Source: Trichomonas vaginalis G3
Taxonomy: Eukaryota > Parabasalia > Trichomonadida > Trichomonadidae
DNA length: 64,000 nucleotides
Assembly (NCBI RefSeq): GCF_026262505.1
Contig: NC_067205.1
Span: 6,138,001 to 6,202,000, forward strand
Direction of reading: 5' to 3'
Position 1 is the stretch's first letter, and each line of letters opens with the position of its first letter. The notes beneath the pieces were generated by a model. That model was not told where the DNA came from. It searched no databases and saw nothing but the letters and a program-made list of their open reading frames with translations. The translations under genes and the position numbers were made by a program. This document shows, one piece after another, positions 9,099-18,691 of this stretch.

Positions 9099-9956
9099 AT
9101 GTATAGACAAATACCTTTATCTGTTGCGTTCAGTAGTGAAAACCCTGACGTCAAAATAAAGGGGAACAGAGTAACGTTTAAGTTTCCAACAGACTGGATT
9201 GTGAACATAAATGAAGAGAAGTACATTGGCATAACATCTATGTATATAACACGTGCTTTCAGAAAGGTTGACTTTATACTTCAAGTCGAGATAGAAAATG
9301 ACGAACAGTCTTTAAGCGCCCAAAACATTCACATATACAAATACTTTAAAGACGATACAACATTGTTGCAATGTATGATTTCATTTAATGAGATGTTCGA
9401 GAAAAAGTTCAACATTGAAGTACAAACTTTACAGCCTTTACGTGAGTTTCTTGCACAACTGAAAGAAGAAGGTAGTCAGCCACAACTTATAGACTTTCAT
9501 TATGAATTTAATGAAAATGAAGATGGAACTCATGACTGTCAGTTTGTTGTATTCTCACCATTCAATGAAGTCGCTAAAGAGAAAGAAAAATCCATTACGT
9601 ATAAGATTTCAAATCTCTGAACCAAGTGATGATTTCAAGAATGTTTTCAATTATGATGCAATGCTTCCGAGGAAAAATGAATTTTCAAAGATTGTAACAC
9701 CTGGTATTTGGGATAGAAAGCAAGCTATATTATATTCAAACTTAAGTAAGGAGTTGAAAATGAGTTCATTGGTCATACAAGAACTTCACCACTTCCTAAC
9801 CCTAAATACTATAATTAACTGGCTTCAGTCGTGAGTTTTGGATAGACATGTTTCTCCACTCATGACCATAAAGCACCTGTTTTGCTACCTCCAGACCATA
9901 AGGACTGTCTCTACATTGAAGCACAACTCTTAAACTCTACCATCGCAGTATTGTAA
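9099..9956 (+). pseudogene. Penton-like minor capsid candidate, frameshifted (copy 1)
   Basis: From ATG 9099 the N-terminal block contains VTFKFPTDWIVNINEEKYIG, matching the YRFDYPIRW..AKAIG block of the Maverick-B gene at 1097. At least four single-base shifts (near 9615, 9765, 9830 and 9880) break the rest. The last piece, ending at 9956, carries FWIDMFLHS then VLLPPDHKDCLYIEAQLL, the same closing strand pattern as the other penton-like genes. The start follows the coiled-coil gene by 24 bp. Confidence 0.5.
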
Positions 9957-10076
9957 ATGACCACATGGGCTTATTTTTATCACGAATGACCTCATTGCTG
10001 ACAAAAATAAATGACCTCAGAACTTCAACTTACGAATAAAGCTTGTTTTAGTCGTTATTGAGAAGTTAAACTTTCT

Positions 10077-13000
10077 TCAAAGCAAGGTTGACATGAACTT
10101 ACATAAGTCAAATCCAATCTCTTGACCGTCATAAAGTGCTTTGTAAAGTTTCATTAAACTGAACTCAGAGTCTTTGTCATATGTTCCTTGCGGAACCATT
10201 AAACCTTTATCTTCATCATAGAAACACTGAACAGAGTCAGGAAACATTTCATTAGCGGTTAAAGCAATAACATCTTGCTTCACGCCTTTCATTCTGCAGT
10301 GAAATGCAACTTCATTTAAATCGTTAGTGAGTAAGTCTATGTAGGTCTTCTTTCCACAAAATATTGACTTGTATGCTAAACTTTGTTTTACAGGTGTGAT
10401 TTCTGCAAAGTCGCTATGAAATTGACCAAGGTTTTTACCAATGAGAACTCTTCCATAACGTTTCTCAAACTCTTCAGCTAAACGAGGGATATCTTCATTG
10501 TAGAGATGCATACTGTCCGTATCGCTATAAAAGATGTCCATTCCTAAGTCTCAGCAGTACAGAATACTTCACACATTATTCTCTCGACATAGACAGAATG
10601 TTAACACCAAGTGGACAGAAGTTAAAGTGTCTGCAAATGCTTTTCGTTAGCTTGAAAATAGTTTTATCTGAACCATCCAAACCTTCGAACTTCACTATAT
10701 GGTTGTAGTTTCTGATGGCATATCTTATAGCATCTTTGTCATTACTATGGTTATTTTTGACTCAATAGGAGATAGAATAGTTTTGCCATAAATACTGTTC
10801 AGAATGAGCTTTATATTTTCTTGCAAAGGATTTCCTTCTTTCTTATACTTTAACCTTAACTCAAACAACTTCTTTACTTCATCTCTTATTCTAATATCTC
10901 TGTTTCCATCGTAATAGTATCCTTGCAACACTTCACATTTGACACCTTGATATTTTATGAGGTTTTGTAATGTTATATGGTCAACATACATTAAACAGCA
11001 AGTGTTTGAACTTCTGGGAACGTTAAGTTCTGGATTTAGTTCAGGGTCACAAACTATTAAAGGAAAGTGTCTATGTATTCCAATCTCTGTTATCTTAATG
11101 AGAACAAAGAAGCCAGACATAAACTTTTCACCAATGGGTTCCTTTTGGTCGTCATCGAATAAATGTCTCATGAGATACTCTGTGCTTAACATTTCTTTCT
11201 TCAATACTTTCGGTATACCTTCTAAAGTATAAAGTCTTGCTATAGCTGATGGATATAATGAAACAGCGTCGAAGTCAGCAATGAGTTTCTTTTCGCTCTT
11301 TTGTTTCATGTTATCTGACAGCATACATCTTCCACCTTGAATACAGCGTGAAATAAATTCTCTTGGTTTATTTGAGAGGTCATATAAATTTCCATTCGGG
11401 AAGTACACTCTGTTCTCAAACAATTTGTTAGCAATTGAACAAATACTAACGTAGTCATAAACGTTTAAATCAAATTCTTTCAATATGTCATTGCGGAACT
11501 TAACAAAACCTTCTCTTAAAATTCTTACATCTTGTTTGCAATAAAATGTGCTATACTTTTCTAAGTCGAAGTGGTTCTCATCTATTCTGCAACCTTTGAT
11601 GGAATCTATGTTCTTCATGAATGTTTCAACATCTTTGACAAACTTACATGCTTCAGAAATGACACCAGTTCTGTTGTCATTCATGAGCAAAGTACTGCTG
11701 TAGTAGTTGTAAGGAAATACTTCTTTCGGTCCTGTTTGTAAGTTAAACATAGCAGGAAATAGTTTAAGCTTCTTATTTATAACACTGTAAGAGTCTTTTA
11801 TAATAATAGCCCTTCCTTTATATAAACCAGTTATTTGCATTGTTCGTGAACCTTTAATGATGGGAGTTCCTTTCACTTCTGTCATGTGTCTTAAGATAAA
11901 GTTTATGTCATAGCTGAGGTTGTGAAAATATACTAAACTCTTGTCAGGGAGTCTTTCCAAAAATTCTGTTGCACGATTCTGACCCCAAATGCTTTCACTC
12001 ACTGAACCATCTTCACTGTCGTAACATATGTTAAAAGCTTTATGAAAGCCATCTGTACTGCACTCAAAGTCAGCAAAGAAAACGTGCTCAGGAATGAACT
12101 TGCACTTATTTTTATTTACTTCTTTTGACTCGGCTTTCTTCTTCAGTTGTACACAATACTTTGGAGCATATGTCAAATCTTTAAATGGTGCAAGGTTCTG
12201 TTTATATAAGTCAGTAGTATATGTGAAAAGTTCTCCATAAGAAATAGGTTCGAAATATTTGCACTCCCACAATGTTTTCATAACATCCCATAACGGTGTT
12301 GTTCTATCATAACGAACTACATATTTGTTCTCTCTCTTTGTATAAATCTTCATCTGTTTCTCAATGTTCATTCCACCACACTCCTTCAAGATTTCTATAT
12401 AGTTGCGAATGAAATATGTTTCATTGGTAATCTTTCGTTTAGCATGTAGTGGTCTTCAACAAGAAGTAAGTCAATAGTTCGAACAGTTTCACATTCTTTT
12501 GGTATGTATCTCTTTATTTCATTATGTCTTGAGTCATTGAAGTAACCAATGGTAACATTAAATGCTATACCTGTTGCGTCAGAAATTTCTTGTACTTTAC
12601 TTTGAGGAAAGTCTCTAACACGAATGACTTCTCTCATGTGGTCAATAGTTTCTTCATCTACTCCAGCCTGAATGCAAGCATAAACAAAACAATTGTCTTC
12701 TGTCATAAGTGTTGCAGTTCTTTTGTTCAGTTCATTGAAGATTTGGTAGCGTTCAAGATTTATAGGTAATGTGCAAAGATACTTCCAGAACTGACCGCTT
12801 CTCTTCTTATAAAACTTCTTTTCACCATTATCTTTCCAAAAGCTTTCTATAAGTGCTGGGTTTCCTGTTTGCTTAAGAGCTTCCAAAATGGCTTTCTGGT
12901 CATTTGTCAGTGTGCTTTCATCTCTATATGGTCTCTTTTTTGGTTTGCCTTTCTTTACATCTGACATCGTTAAGCCTTCATATTCTGTTAAATCATACAT

Positions 13001-13789
13001 CTTTATTTCGGTAAGATTCTTTATGTTTGTCAAGAAGAAGTCATAGTGCATTTCAACAATACCTGCAGCATTTGCTTCTATCTCTGATATAAAGTTCTCC
13101 TTCAAGAGCTGATGTAGTAATGTTCCAATATTATTGAGGTTTAACGTAGAACATTCATACTTTCCACCAAGTTTATAACATACCATCCATCTCTGTTGTG
13201 AGTTTATTTTAATTTTCTCTAAGAGTCTCATGAAAACCTTACCGAAATGTTGTGTAAGTAGTCTCTGTTTGGTTCATCTAAAGCTTCGATGTTAAAGTCA
13301 ATGAGTCTATTGCCTGACTTCACATTTCTCTTCCTATTCTCTTCATCTTTCTTTAACCATCTCTCACCTTCTTTTGGTTTGTCGTCAATGGAACGAATGA
13401 CATCGTTAGCTTTGCGAACTTGTTTCTATAGCGCTCTTAAACATCTCTCTTCTCTGTTGTTTCAGTGTGTTCTCTTCTTCTTGTTTCACCAACGTTTGCA
13501 TTTGTTATGTCAAACATTTCTCTTCTTACTTCATCATGAGGTACTGAACGTCTATGATATAAGTCAATAGCAATGTCATTTAAAGGAAATGCTCTTGCAT
13601 GGACTTCGTCCTCGCCGCGTTGCGGCTTTATGAACTCATGAATTCTATCATAAGTTATTTCACCATTATAGTCTTTAATGAAGTCAGCGAGTGTTTTTTT
13701 TGTTGCGTAATGTTTTGCTACTTCTATGTTAGCTTCTGTAAGAAGTTGTTTTATTTCCGAGTGTTCTAACTTAGACAACTTCCGTACAT
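10077..13789 (-). pseudogene. Protein-primed-type DNA polymerase B of Maverick-A, frameshifted
   Basis: All the family-B hallmarks occur in order on the minus strand. Exo I is FADFECSTDG near 12070, Exo II YFHNLSYDINF near 11930 and Exo III YCKQDVRIL near 11525. Motif A is DFDAVSLYPS near 11260, motif B ILNSIYGKT near 10790 and motif C FYSDTDS near 10525. An N-terminal region of about 450 codons begins near ATG 13789. Single-base shifts occur near 13780, 13430, 13235, 12390 and twice in 10540-10620. All catalytic Asp residues are present, so the lesions are recent or are sequence errors. This enzyme would copy the linear element from its ends. Confidence 0.85.
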
Positions 13790-13879
13790 CTTTAGTAGGA
13801 AATAAAAAAAATATTTTTGAAAAAATTAAAATAAAAATATTAAAGTTATTTTTCAAAATAATTTAATATTTTTATTTTA

Positions 13880-14353
13880 ATGAAACACATGCAAGATTGC
13901 AAGTTCTTTTCATACAATGCTCTCGCTACTGCCATCAAGAATGAGTTCAATAATGCTTCAAATGTTAATGTTATCTTTAACAAGAAGTTTGTGAAAGAAT
14001 CTAAGTTTGGTCAGTATGTCAGACCATTAGCTATCGTCATTGACCGCAAACGTTATACTTCACAAGAGTTAGCAGTAGTTTTGAAACAAAAGAGTTTCTT
14101 CGTGAATGTCAAAGATACTCATTATACTGTTATAAAGAACTCTAACATTGACTTCTTCAGTATTGCTTTAAATCTTTCCGAACAGAAAGAATATAAGAAG
14201 GGTGAAACAAATGTGAAATATTATCCTTCATCTCTGAAGACAATAACGAACAAAGATGTTATACAGAAATTCTTACCAAAGGTTGAAGAAGCTTCTATTG
14301 ACATTGACGAAGGAAGTGAAATGGTTGAAGAAATAGACCCTGAAGCTATTTAA
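13880..14353 (+). CDS. Hypothetical protein, 157 aa, divergent to PolB
   Basis: ATG 13880 follows an AT-only stretch shared with the start of the polymerase gene, so the two are divergent. The product has a basic N-terminal two-thirds (FNKKFVKESKFGQYVRPLAIVIDRKRY) and an acidic tail (EEASIDIDEGSEMVEEIDPE). A basic core with an acidic C-terminal tail, placed next to the polymerase, recalls viral single-stranded-DNA-binding proteins, but I see no diagnostic motif. Family unknown. Confidence 0.6.
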   Translation: MKHMQDCKFFSYNALATAIKNEFNNASNVNVIFNKKFVKESKFGQYVRPLAIVIDRKRYTSQELAVVLKQKSFFVNVKDTHYTVIKNSNIDFFSIALNLSEQKEYKKGETNVKYYPSSLKTITNKDVIQKFLPKVEEASIDIDEGSEMVEEIDPEAI

Positions 14354-14685
14354 GCAAAAATATATTTTTGAATAACTGAGTGTCACACGTCACCATGTCA
14401 CCAGGTTAATTAACTTCTTTTAAAAATGATGACAACATGACATTTTGACAACACAGCAGGATTAATGCAAAAATGAATGTTATCGTTAATGTTATCGTTA
14501 ATGTTATCGTTTATGTTATCGTTAATGTTATCAGTGTCGAACATAATTGACGTAGGATTCATGACTTCTTCGTAAATGAGTGTAAATATAGCACAAAAAT
14601 ATATTTTAGGTGAAGAGGTGAGATCTCACCCGTTTTTTCACCTCTTTTTTCACCTCATTCTCTTTTCGTTAATGTTGTCGTGACT
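14354..14685. repeat. Gene-free spacer with 12-bp tandem repeat and dyad
   Basis: Positions 14473-14532 hold five copies of GTTAATGTTATC (one with TTT). Positions 14376-14459 match 51917-51995 of Maverick-C at moderate identity. Positions 14560-14610 read like one unit of the long Maverick-C array (TTCATGACTTCTTCGTAAATGAGTG), directly followed by the AGATCT dyad at 14608-14655. This spacer is probably the ancestor of the Maverick-C array. Confidence 0.7.
14608..14655 (+). repeat. AGATCT-centred nested palindrome
   Basis: GGTGAAGAGGTGAGATCTCACC is followed by two T-run-spaced TTCACCTC words. It lies between the hypothetical gene ending at 14353 and the KilA-N gene ending at 14686, marking the left edge of the accessory block 14.7-17.4 kb. 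Confidence 0.75.
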
Positions 14686-15512
14686 TCATTCTTCCTCTTT
14701 GAAGTTATCGAAATATTCTGTTATTTTTTCCTTCAGTAATGTTAAGTCTTCTTTGAATGTAAGTATTGTGCAACCTTTGATGTCATAGTGTGTTTGAGGA
14801 AGAGTATTTTTGACAATTTCCTTTATTTGCTCATTCGGTGTCATTGAAATCGGTAAGTTTTCACGATAGAACCAGTTTCTGTCAGATTTATATATTTTAG
14901 CTAAGTCATAAAAGCTCTTGTTGTTTCTTCTGACTAAATGCAACATAACCATATCTTTATCTTCTTCTTTCTCCAATTCTTCAGTATATATCATATACTA
15001 TAACTCTTTTCCTTTCCTTTTGGTACTGAACGCGGTATTCTTTTCTGTATGCTTTTGTCTTTGGATTCAATGACTTCATCTTTTGCTTGAAGTTTCTTTT
15101 CCATCTCTCCACGTTCTGCTTTATATAGTTCATCTAACATCATGAAAATATAACAAGCATAACGAGGTGAAGCCCACATTGCTACAGCGTTTACTAAAAG
15201 TCTATGAACATAATAACCTTTCAAACCAGGAGCCAAATTCTTGCGATTTTCATACGGAATCTCTTCTCTCGGTTTTCCGAGGGAAGCAATCATATGAGGA
15301 AATTCTTCTAAAAGTTCTTTTGTCTGTTGGTTTTCAAACCAATGATATGCTTGCTTTGTAGAACGAAGAGCATTCATTATACTTTGCATTTGGTACATGT
15401 CATCTTTGACTGAACGAATGAGACGTAACTGTTTGTTATACTGTATGTACTCGTATTCTTCATTTATGGCTTCATGAACGATAGCAGTTGTTGTGTTCTC
15501 TGATGTTGACAT
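14686..15512 (-). pseudogene. KilA-N protein with DUF3627-like C-terminus, one frameshift
   Basis: The first frame, from ATG 15512 to 14991, carries a KilA-N/MSV199-type DNA-binding domain, with a GYYVHRLLVNAVAMWASPRYA block and then YIFMMLDELY near residues 110-140. A coiled linker and the RIPRSVPKGK motif follow. A one-base shift near 15000 moves to the frame ending at 14686, with MLHLVRRNNKSFYDLA and WFYRENLPISMTPNEQ, the pattern of the DUF3627 tail found after this domain in large DNA viruses. It is probably a DNA-binding accessory protein. A 120-bp piece of this gene is copied into Maverick-C at 51540 and 60388. Confidence 0.7.
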
Positions 15513-15599
15513 TACTGTCTTTACATACAAATAAAAAAATAAATAAAAATAAAACTAACTTTATTTTCTGACTTTCACAAAAGACCAAAAATAAACGCT

Positions 15600-16211
15600 T
15601 TACATGTATTTTTCAGCAACTTCGTCAAATAATTTTATAGCTTTATCTATCTCATCTACTTCAAACGTTTCTTTACCTTTCGTGGGAGCACCATACATTT
15701 TCTCAAAAACTTCAAGCAGTTCTGTTTCAGCAGCTCTCATATCATTAACAAACACAACCTTGACTCTATTGACTGTACTGTCATATCTTTGAGTTATATT
15801 ATATGTCCTTCCTATCTTATATCTTTTTGTGTTGAAGTCCTTCGGTTTCTGAACGATGTAAAGTAAGCCTTCACTGCAACGTTCCGTATCGAATGAACCA
15901 TATGTTATGAAGTTATATCCAACAACTGGGTCTAACCATAACAAAACTATTGGTATAAGACTTTTGTCTATAAGATATGCTCTTGTTCCATGAAATGCTA
16001 CTGATATCATAAGCTCAGGATTTCTTGTCAAAATTTTCTGAGTTGAAGCATTTCTAACCCAGTCGTTTGTTTTCTTTCCAGATGGAGATATAATGTCTGA
16101 CAAAGAATATTTGTTGTATTTCTTTGAGTATCTTACGTTTAAATCACCTATTCTAACCACTTTGGTGTCATTGTCTATCTTTCTAACTGTTTCAAACTCA
16201 ATGTTTGTCAT
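15600..16211 (-). CDS. KilA-N/T5orf172 (GIY-YIG-like) protein
   Basis: ATG 16211 gives about 203 aa. The N-terminal half is KilA-N-like (SKKYNKYSLSDIISPSGKKT..WVRNAST, then IDKSLIPIVLLWLDPVVGYNF). The C-terminal half has LYIVQ (116-121), then YKIGRT (131-136), then a run to ETELLEVFE, the T5orf172 GIY-YIG arrangement. KilA-N plus T5orf172 fusions are known from phages and large DNA viruses. The pre-start sequence TATGTAAAGACAGTAATG is identical to that of the gene starting at 15512, so the two are tandem paralogues with a duplicated leader. Confidence 0.75.
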   Translation of the reverse strand: MTNIEFETVRKIDNDTKVVRIGDLNVRYSKKYNKYSLSDIISPSGKKTNDWVRNASTQKILTRNPELMISVAFHGTRAYLIDKSLIPIVLLWLDPVVGYNFITYGSFDTERCSEGLLYIVQKPKDFNTKRYKIGRTYNITQRYDSTVNRVKVVFVNDMRAAETELLEVFEKMYGAPTKGKETFEVDEIDKAIKLFDEVAEKYM

Positions 16212-16320
16212 TACTGTCTTTACATACAAAATAAAAAAATAAATAAAAATAAAATTAGCGTTATTTTTCTAACTAATGAAATTCATTATTTTTGTGCTGA
16301 ATTCAATAAAAATAATTTTT

Positions 16321-16390
16321 AGGTGAAGAGGTGAGATCTCACCTTTTTTTCACCTAATTTTTCACCTCTTTTTTCACCTCTTTTTTCACA
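16321..16390 (+). repeat. AGATCT-centred nested palindrome, extended copy
   Basis: GGTGAAGAGGTGAGATCTCACC is followed by four TTCACC words spaced by T runs, the most in any single copy. It separates the KilA-N gene start (16211) from the gene ending at 16481. With the inverted copy at 17426-17474 it brackets one gene like a cassette. Confidence 0.75.
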
Positions 16391-16484
16391 AGCGTTTTAC
16401 ATGAATTGTACGATGTATATTTGAAATCCTAAACAATTTCGTAGCTTCAATTTCTTCTTTTAGTACATCGAATGTTTTAATCAT
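16386..16484 (-). CDS. Possible 32-aa ORF or C-terminal extension
   Basis: ATG 16484 overlaps the TGA of the upstream frame as ATGA and opens 32 codons (MIKTFDVLKEEIEATK...) to a TGA inside the dyad. Given the many one-base shifts here, it may instead be the true C-terminus of the gene at 16481-17325. Either way the frame looks coding-like, helical and basic. Confidence 0.3.
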   Translation of the reverse strand: MIKTFDVLKEEIEATKLFRISNIHRTIHVKRL

Positions 16485-17325
16485 GCCGAAAGTTCTTTAT
16501 ATTTCTTCTTGACGTCAGACAGAAGGAAATCTTCTGCAGTTGGATAGTTTTTGTTCAGAAATGTCAACATATCCATTTTATCTTCTGCTGGCTTTTCTGC
16601 TTCTTTCTTTAAGTCTGCATAGTCGTTTCGCATTCTTTCTATCTCTTTGACTGAGTAGTTATATTTTCTTATTGCTGCTTTACATTTTGAACATTGCGGA
16701 TTCATTTTTGCGTTATACATTGAAATAAAACCAGCTAGAACAACTAAGGCGTCAATGGTTTTCTTTAACTCAAAAGCTGCTGGTTTTAACTGTTCATGCC
16801 ATACCTTACCTCTTCTATCTTTATCTCTTATTTCCCAAACACATTTTGCAACTAATGAAACAAAGTTATCGTATGTCTTAAACTCCACCGATTTATATAT
16901 GTCAGAAATTTTTTATAAACCATGTCGCAATCTTTGTCCATAACTTTATGGTTGCAATGATATCCTAGAAACTCATAATTTACTTTACGTATGAATTTCT
17001 TTATTTCTACTGAGTCAGTTGGTTTCACTTCTATTTCGTCGAATTCAGGAATAGTTAGTTTTTGCTGTTGGATTTCAGGCAATTTGGGTAAATGGTCAAT
17101 AATGTCCTGCATTTCATAAAGATACTGTTCATTTGTTTCATCTTTCGCACTACAGTCTAAATTACTTGTTAAAAGTTCTTGCTTTATCTTCTGGATTTCT
17201 GTTTCAAAAGTATATGAAGAAGGAATAAAGCTTTTCATCTCTACCAACATTGACGTAGGATTCATGACTAGCGAGTTTGGTGCTGTAGTTGTTTGAATTG
17301 TTGTTGTGCCGATTGTTGAAATCAT
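16481..17325 (-). pseudogene. Hypothetical protein with CxxC motif, one frameshift
   Basis: From ATG 17325 the first frame has a Thr-rich N-terminus (TTTIQTTTAP) and a helical region with a His/Cys pair (YHCNHK). A one-base shift near 16885 moves to a frame with CSKCKAAIRKY near 16680 and ending at 16481. CxxC plus HxxxH-like residues suggest a possible zinc site. The family is unknown. It is bracketed by inverted dyads at 16321 and 17426. Confidence 0.5.
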
Positions 17326-17425
17326 ATCTTTTATACAAAATAAAAAAATAAATAAAAATAAAACTAACTTTATTTTTCTATCTTAAGGAAATTCATGAAA
17401 ATTCATCTAAAATTGCTAAGCGGTG

Positions 17426-17474
17426 AGGGTGAAAAAAGAGGTGAAAAAACGGGTGAGATCTCACCTCTTCACCT
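17426..17474 (-). repeat. AGATCT-centred nested palindrome, inverted copy
   Basis: This is the reverse orientation of the copies at 5914, 14608 and 16321, with core GGTGAGATCTCACC and two T-run-spaced TTCACC words. From here to the right end of Maverick-A the dyads are inverted relative to the left part. The upstream 17371-17405 matches the window start (1-31). Confidence 0.75.
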
Positions 17475-17575
17475 AAAATATATTTTTGGTGTAAATTTAT
17501 GACAAAAATAAATGGTACCATTAATGATATCATGACTGTTCTCATTCATGTCTGATTTACATCTAATGAAAAAGT

Positions 17576-18661
17576 TTAGAAGAATTTTCTTATTCTTTCT
17601 GGCTTATTTTTGTCTTTCCAGTACTCCCGCTCTAATGGTCCCAGATGTGTTGGCTTTGACTCTCTCAAGTTCTTAGATGGTATAACATCTTCAACGCCTC
17701 CTTCATATCTTACTTTATAAGTGTCATCGTTTATGTTGTAGCCAAGTATTTCAATAACCACTCCTCGCTTTGCTTCGTCAATGGTTTCAGCAAGTTTGCC
17801 ATTACTACTTTCGACTAATTTATGACGAGGGTAAAACGCAATAGAGTCGTCAGCAGCTTTTATAAGATATCCATTACCTTGCGTAGAGTCTACGATATAA
17901 TAGTTTCTACTTAACCTTAAACGTTTCTTTGTCAACGGTTTGTCGTCAAGAACTACACGAACTTTTGTACCAGGAATGAGGGTAAATTGTGTTGAATTTC
18001 TGATATTTTGTGTTTGGCTTCGTTTCTTTTGTATATACTTTTCTTCTTGTTGTTGTGTCATTGAATTTGGTGTATGTCCTGTTGTAGAATGTGTTGAGGA
18101 ATTATATACTTCGAGAAAATGTTTCATTGTTTCTTCGGTAAAGTCTCGCTCTTGGTTTAAATCTCTGAGCGTTCTTATGAAGCGGTTTATGATGCCGAGT
18201 ATGTTATGGTTATGGTCTTCAGTAGTGTAGTGAGTTATGTTATGCTTAATGAGAAAATCTGTGATTTCATTGCTGAGGTATGCACTGTCTTGGTCTGATG
18301 TTAAAGTACTTGGGCTATGTTCTGCTACAAACTTTTGTAAAACTCTTAACACTTCACGAGTTCCTTTATTTTTCATTGGATATGCATATGCTTTACGAGT
18401 GTTAACATTAATGAAGATGAGGAATGGTTTATGTCCTCCTTTTCTGCTTTGAATGAGAGTGTCAAATTGGTATGCGTCAGGAGTGTTGGAGTAAATTGGT
18501 AAAAAGTAGTCGTAAGGGTTTATTTTTGTTTGATGTACAACATTTTTGTCAAAGAACCTTTTCACTTCAGCTCTGTTAGTAAATCCCCAACTCTTTGCAG
18601 CTTCATTGAACTTCTTAAATGACCTCCATGGATGTTGTTCGAATACTTCTTTCAAGCTCAT
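17576..18661 (-). CDS. Maverick rve integrase with DD35N triad
   Basis: This 361-aa ORF with an ATG start has a retroviral-type integrase core: Asp67 (YQFDTLIQ), Asp123 (LTSDQDSAY) and, exactly 35 residues on, Asn159 (GIINRFIRTLRD) where families carry Glu. A C-terminal SH3/chromo-like region follows (residues 240-330, with GYLIKAADDSIAFYPRH). Maverick integrase inserts the linear DNA with 5-6-bp target duplications. Asn at the third metal ligand would be expected to impair catalysis, yet the frame is open. The integrase at 27064 has Asp at the same place, so this may be a trichomonad trait. Confidence 0.85.
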   Translation of the reverse strand: MSLKEVFEQHPWRSFKKFNEAAKSWGFTNRAEVKRFFDKNVVHQTKINPYDYFLPIYSNTPDAYQFDTLIQSRKGGHKPFLIFINVNTRKAYAYPMKNKGTREVLRVLQKFVAEHSPSTLTSDQDSAYLSNEITDFLIKHNITHYTTEDHNHNILGIINRFIRTLRDLNQERDFTEETMKHFLEVYNSSTHSTTGHTPNSMTQQQEEKYIQKKRSQTQNIRNSTQFTLIPGTKVRVVLDDKPLTKKRLRLSRNYYIVDSTQGNGYLIKAADDSIAFYPRHKLVESSNGKLAETIDEAKRGVVIEILGYNINDDTYKVRYEGGVEDVIPSKNLRESKPTHLGPLEREYWKDKNKPERIRKFF

Positions 18662-18691
18662 TTATGTAAAGTTAAAGATTTTATTCTAGGC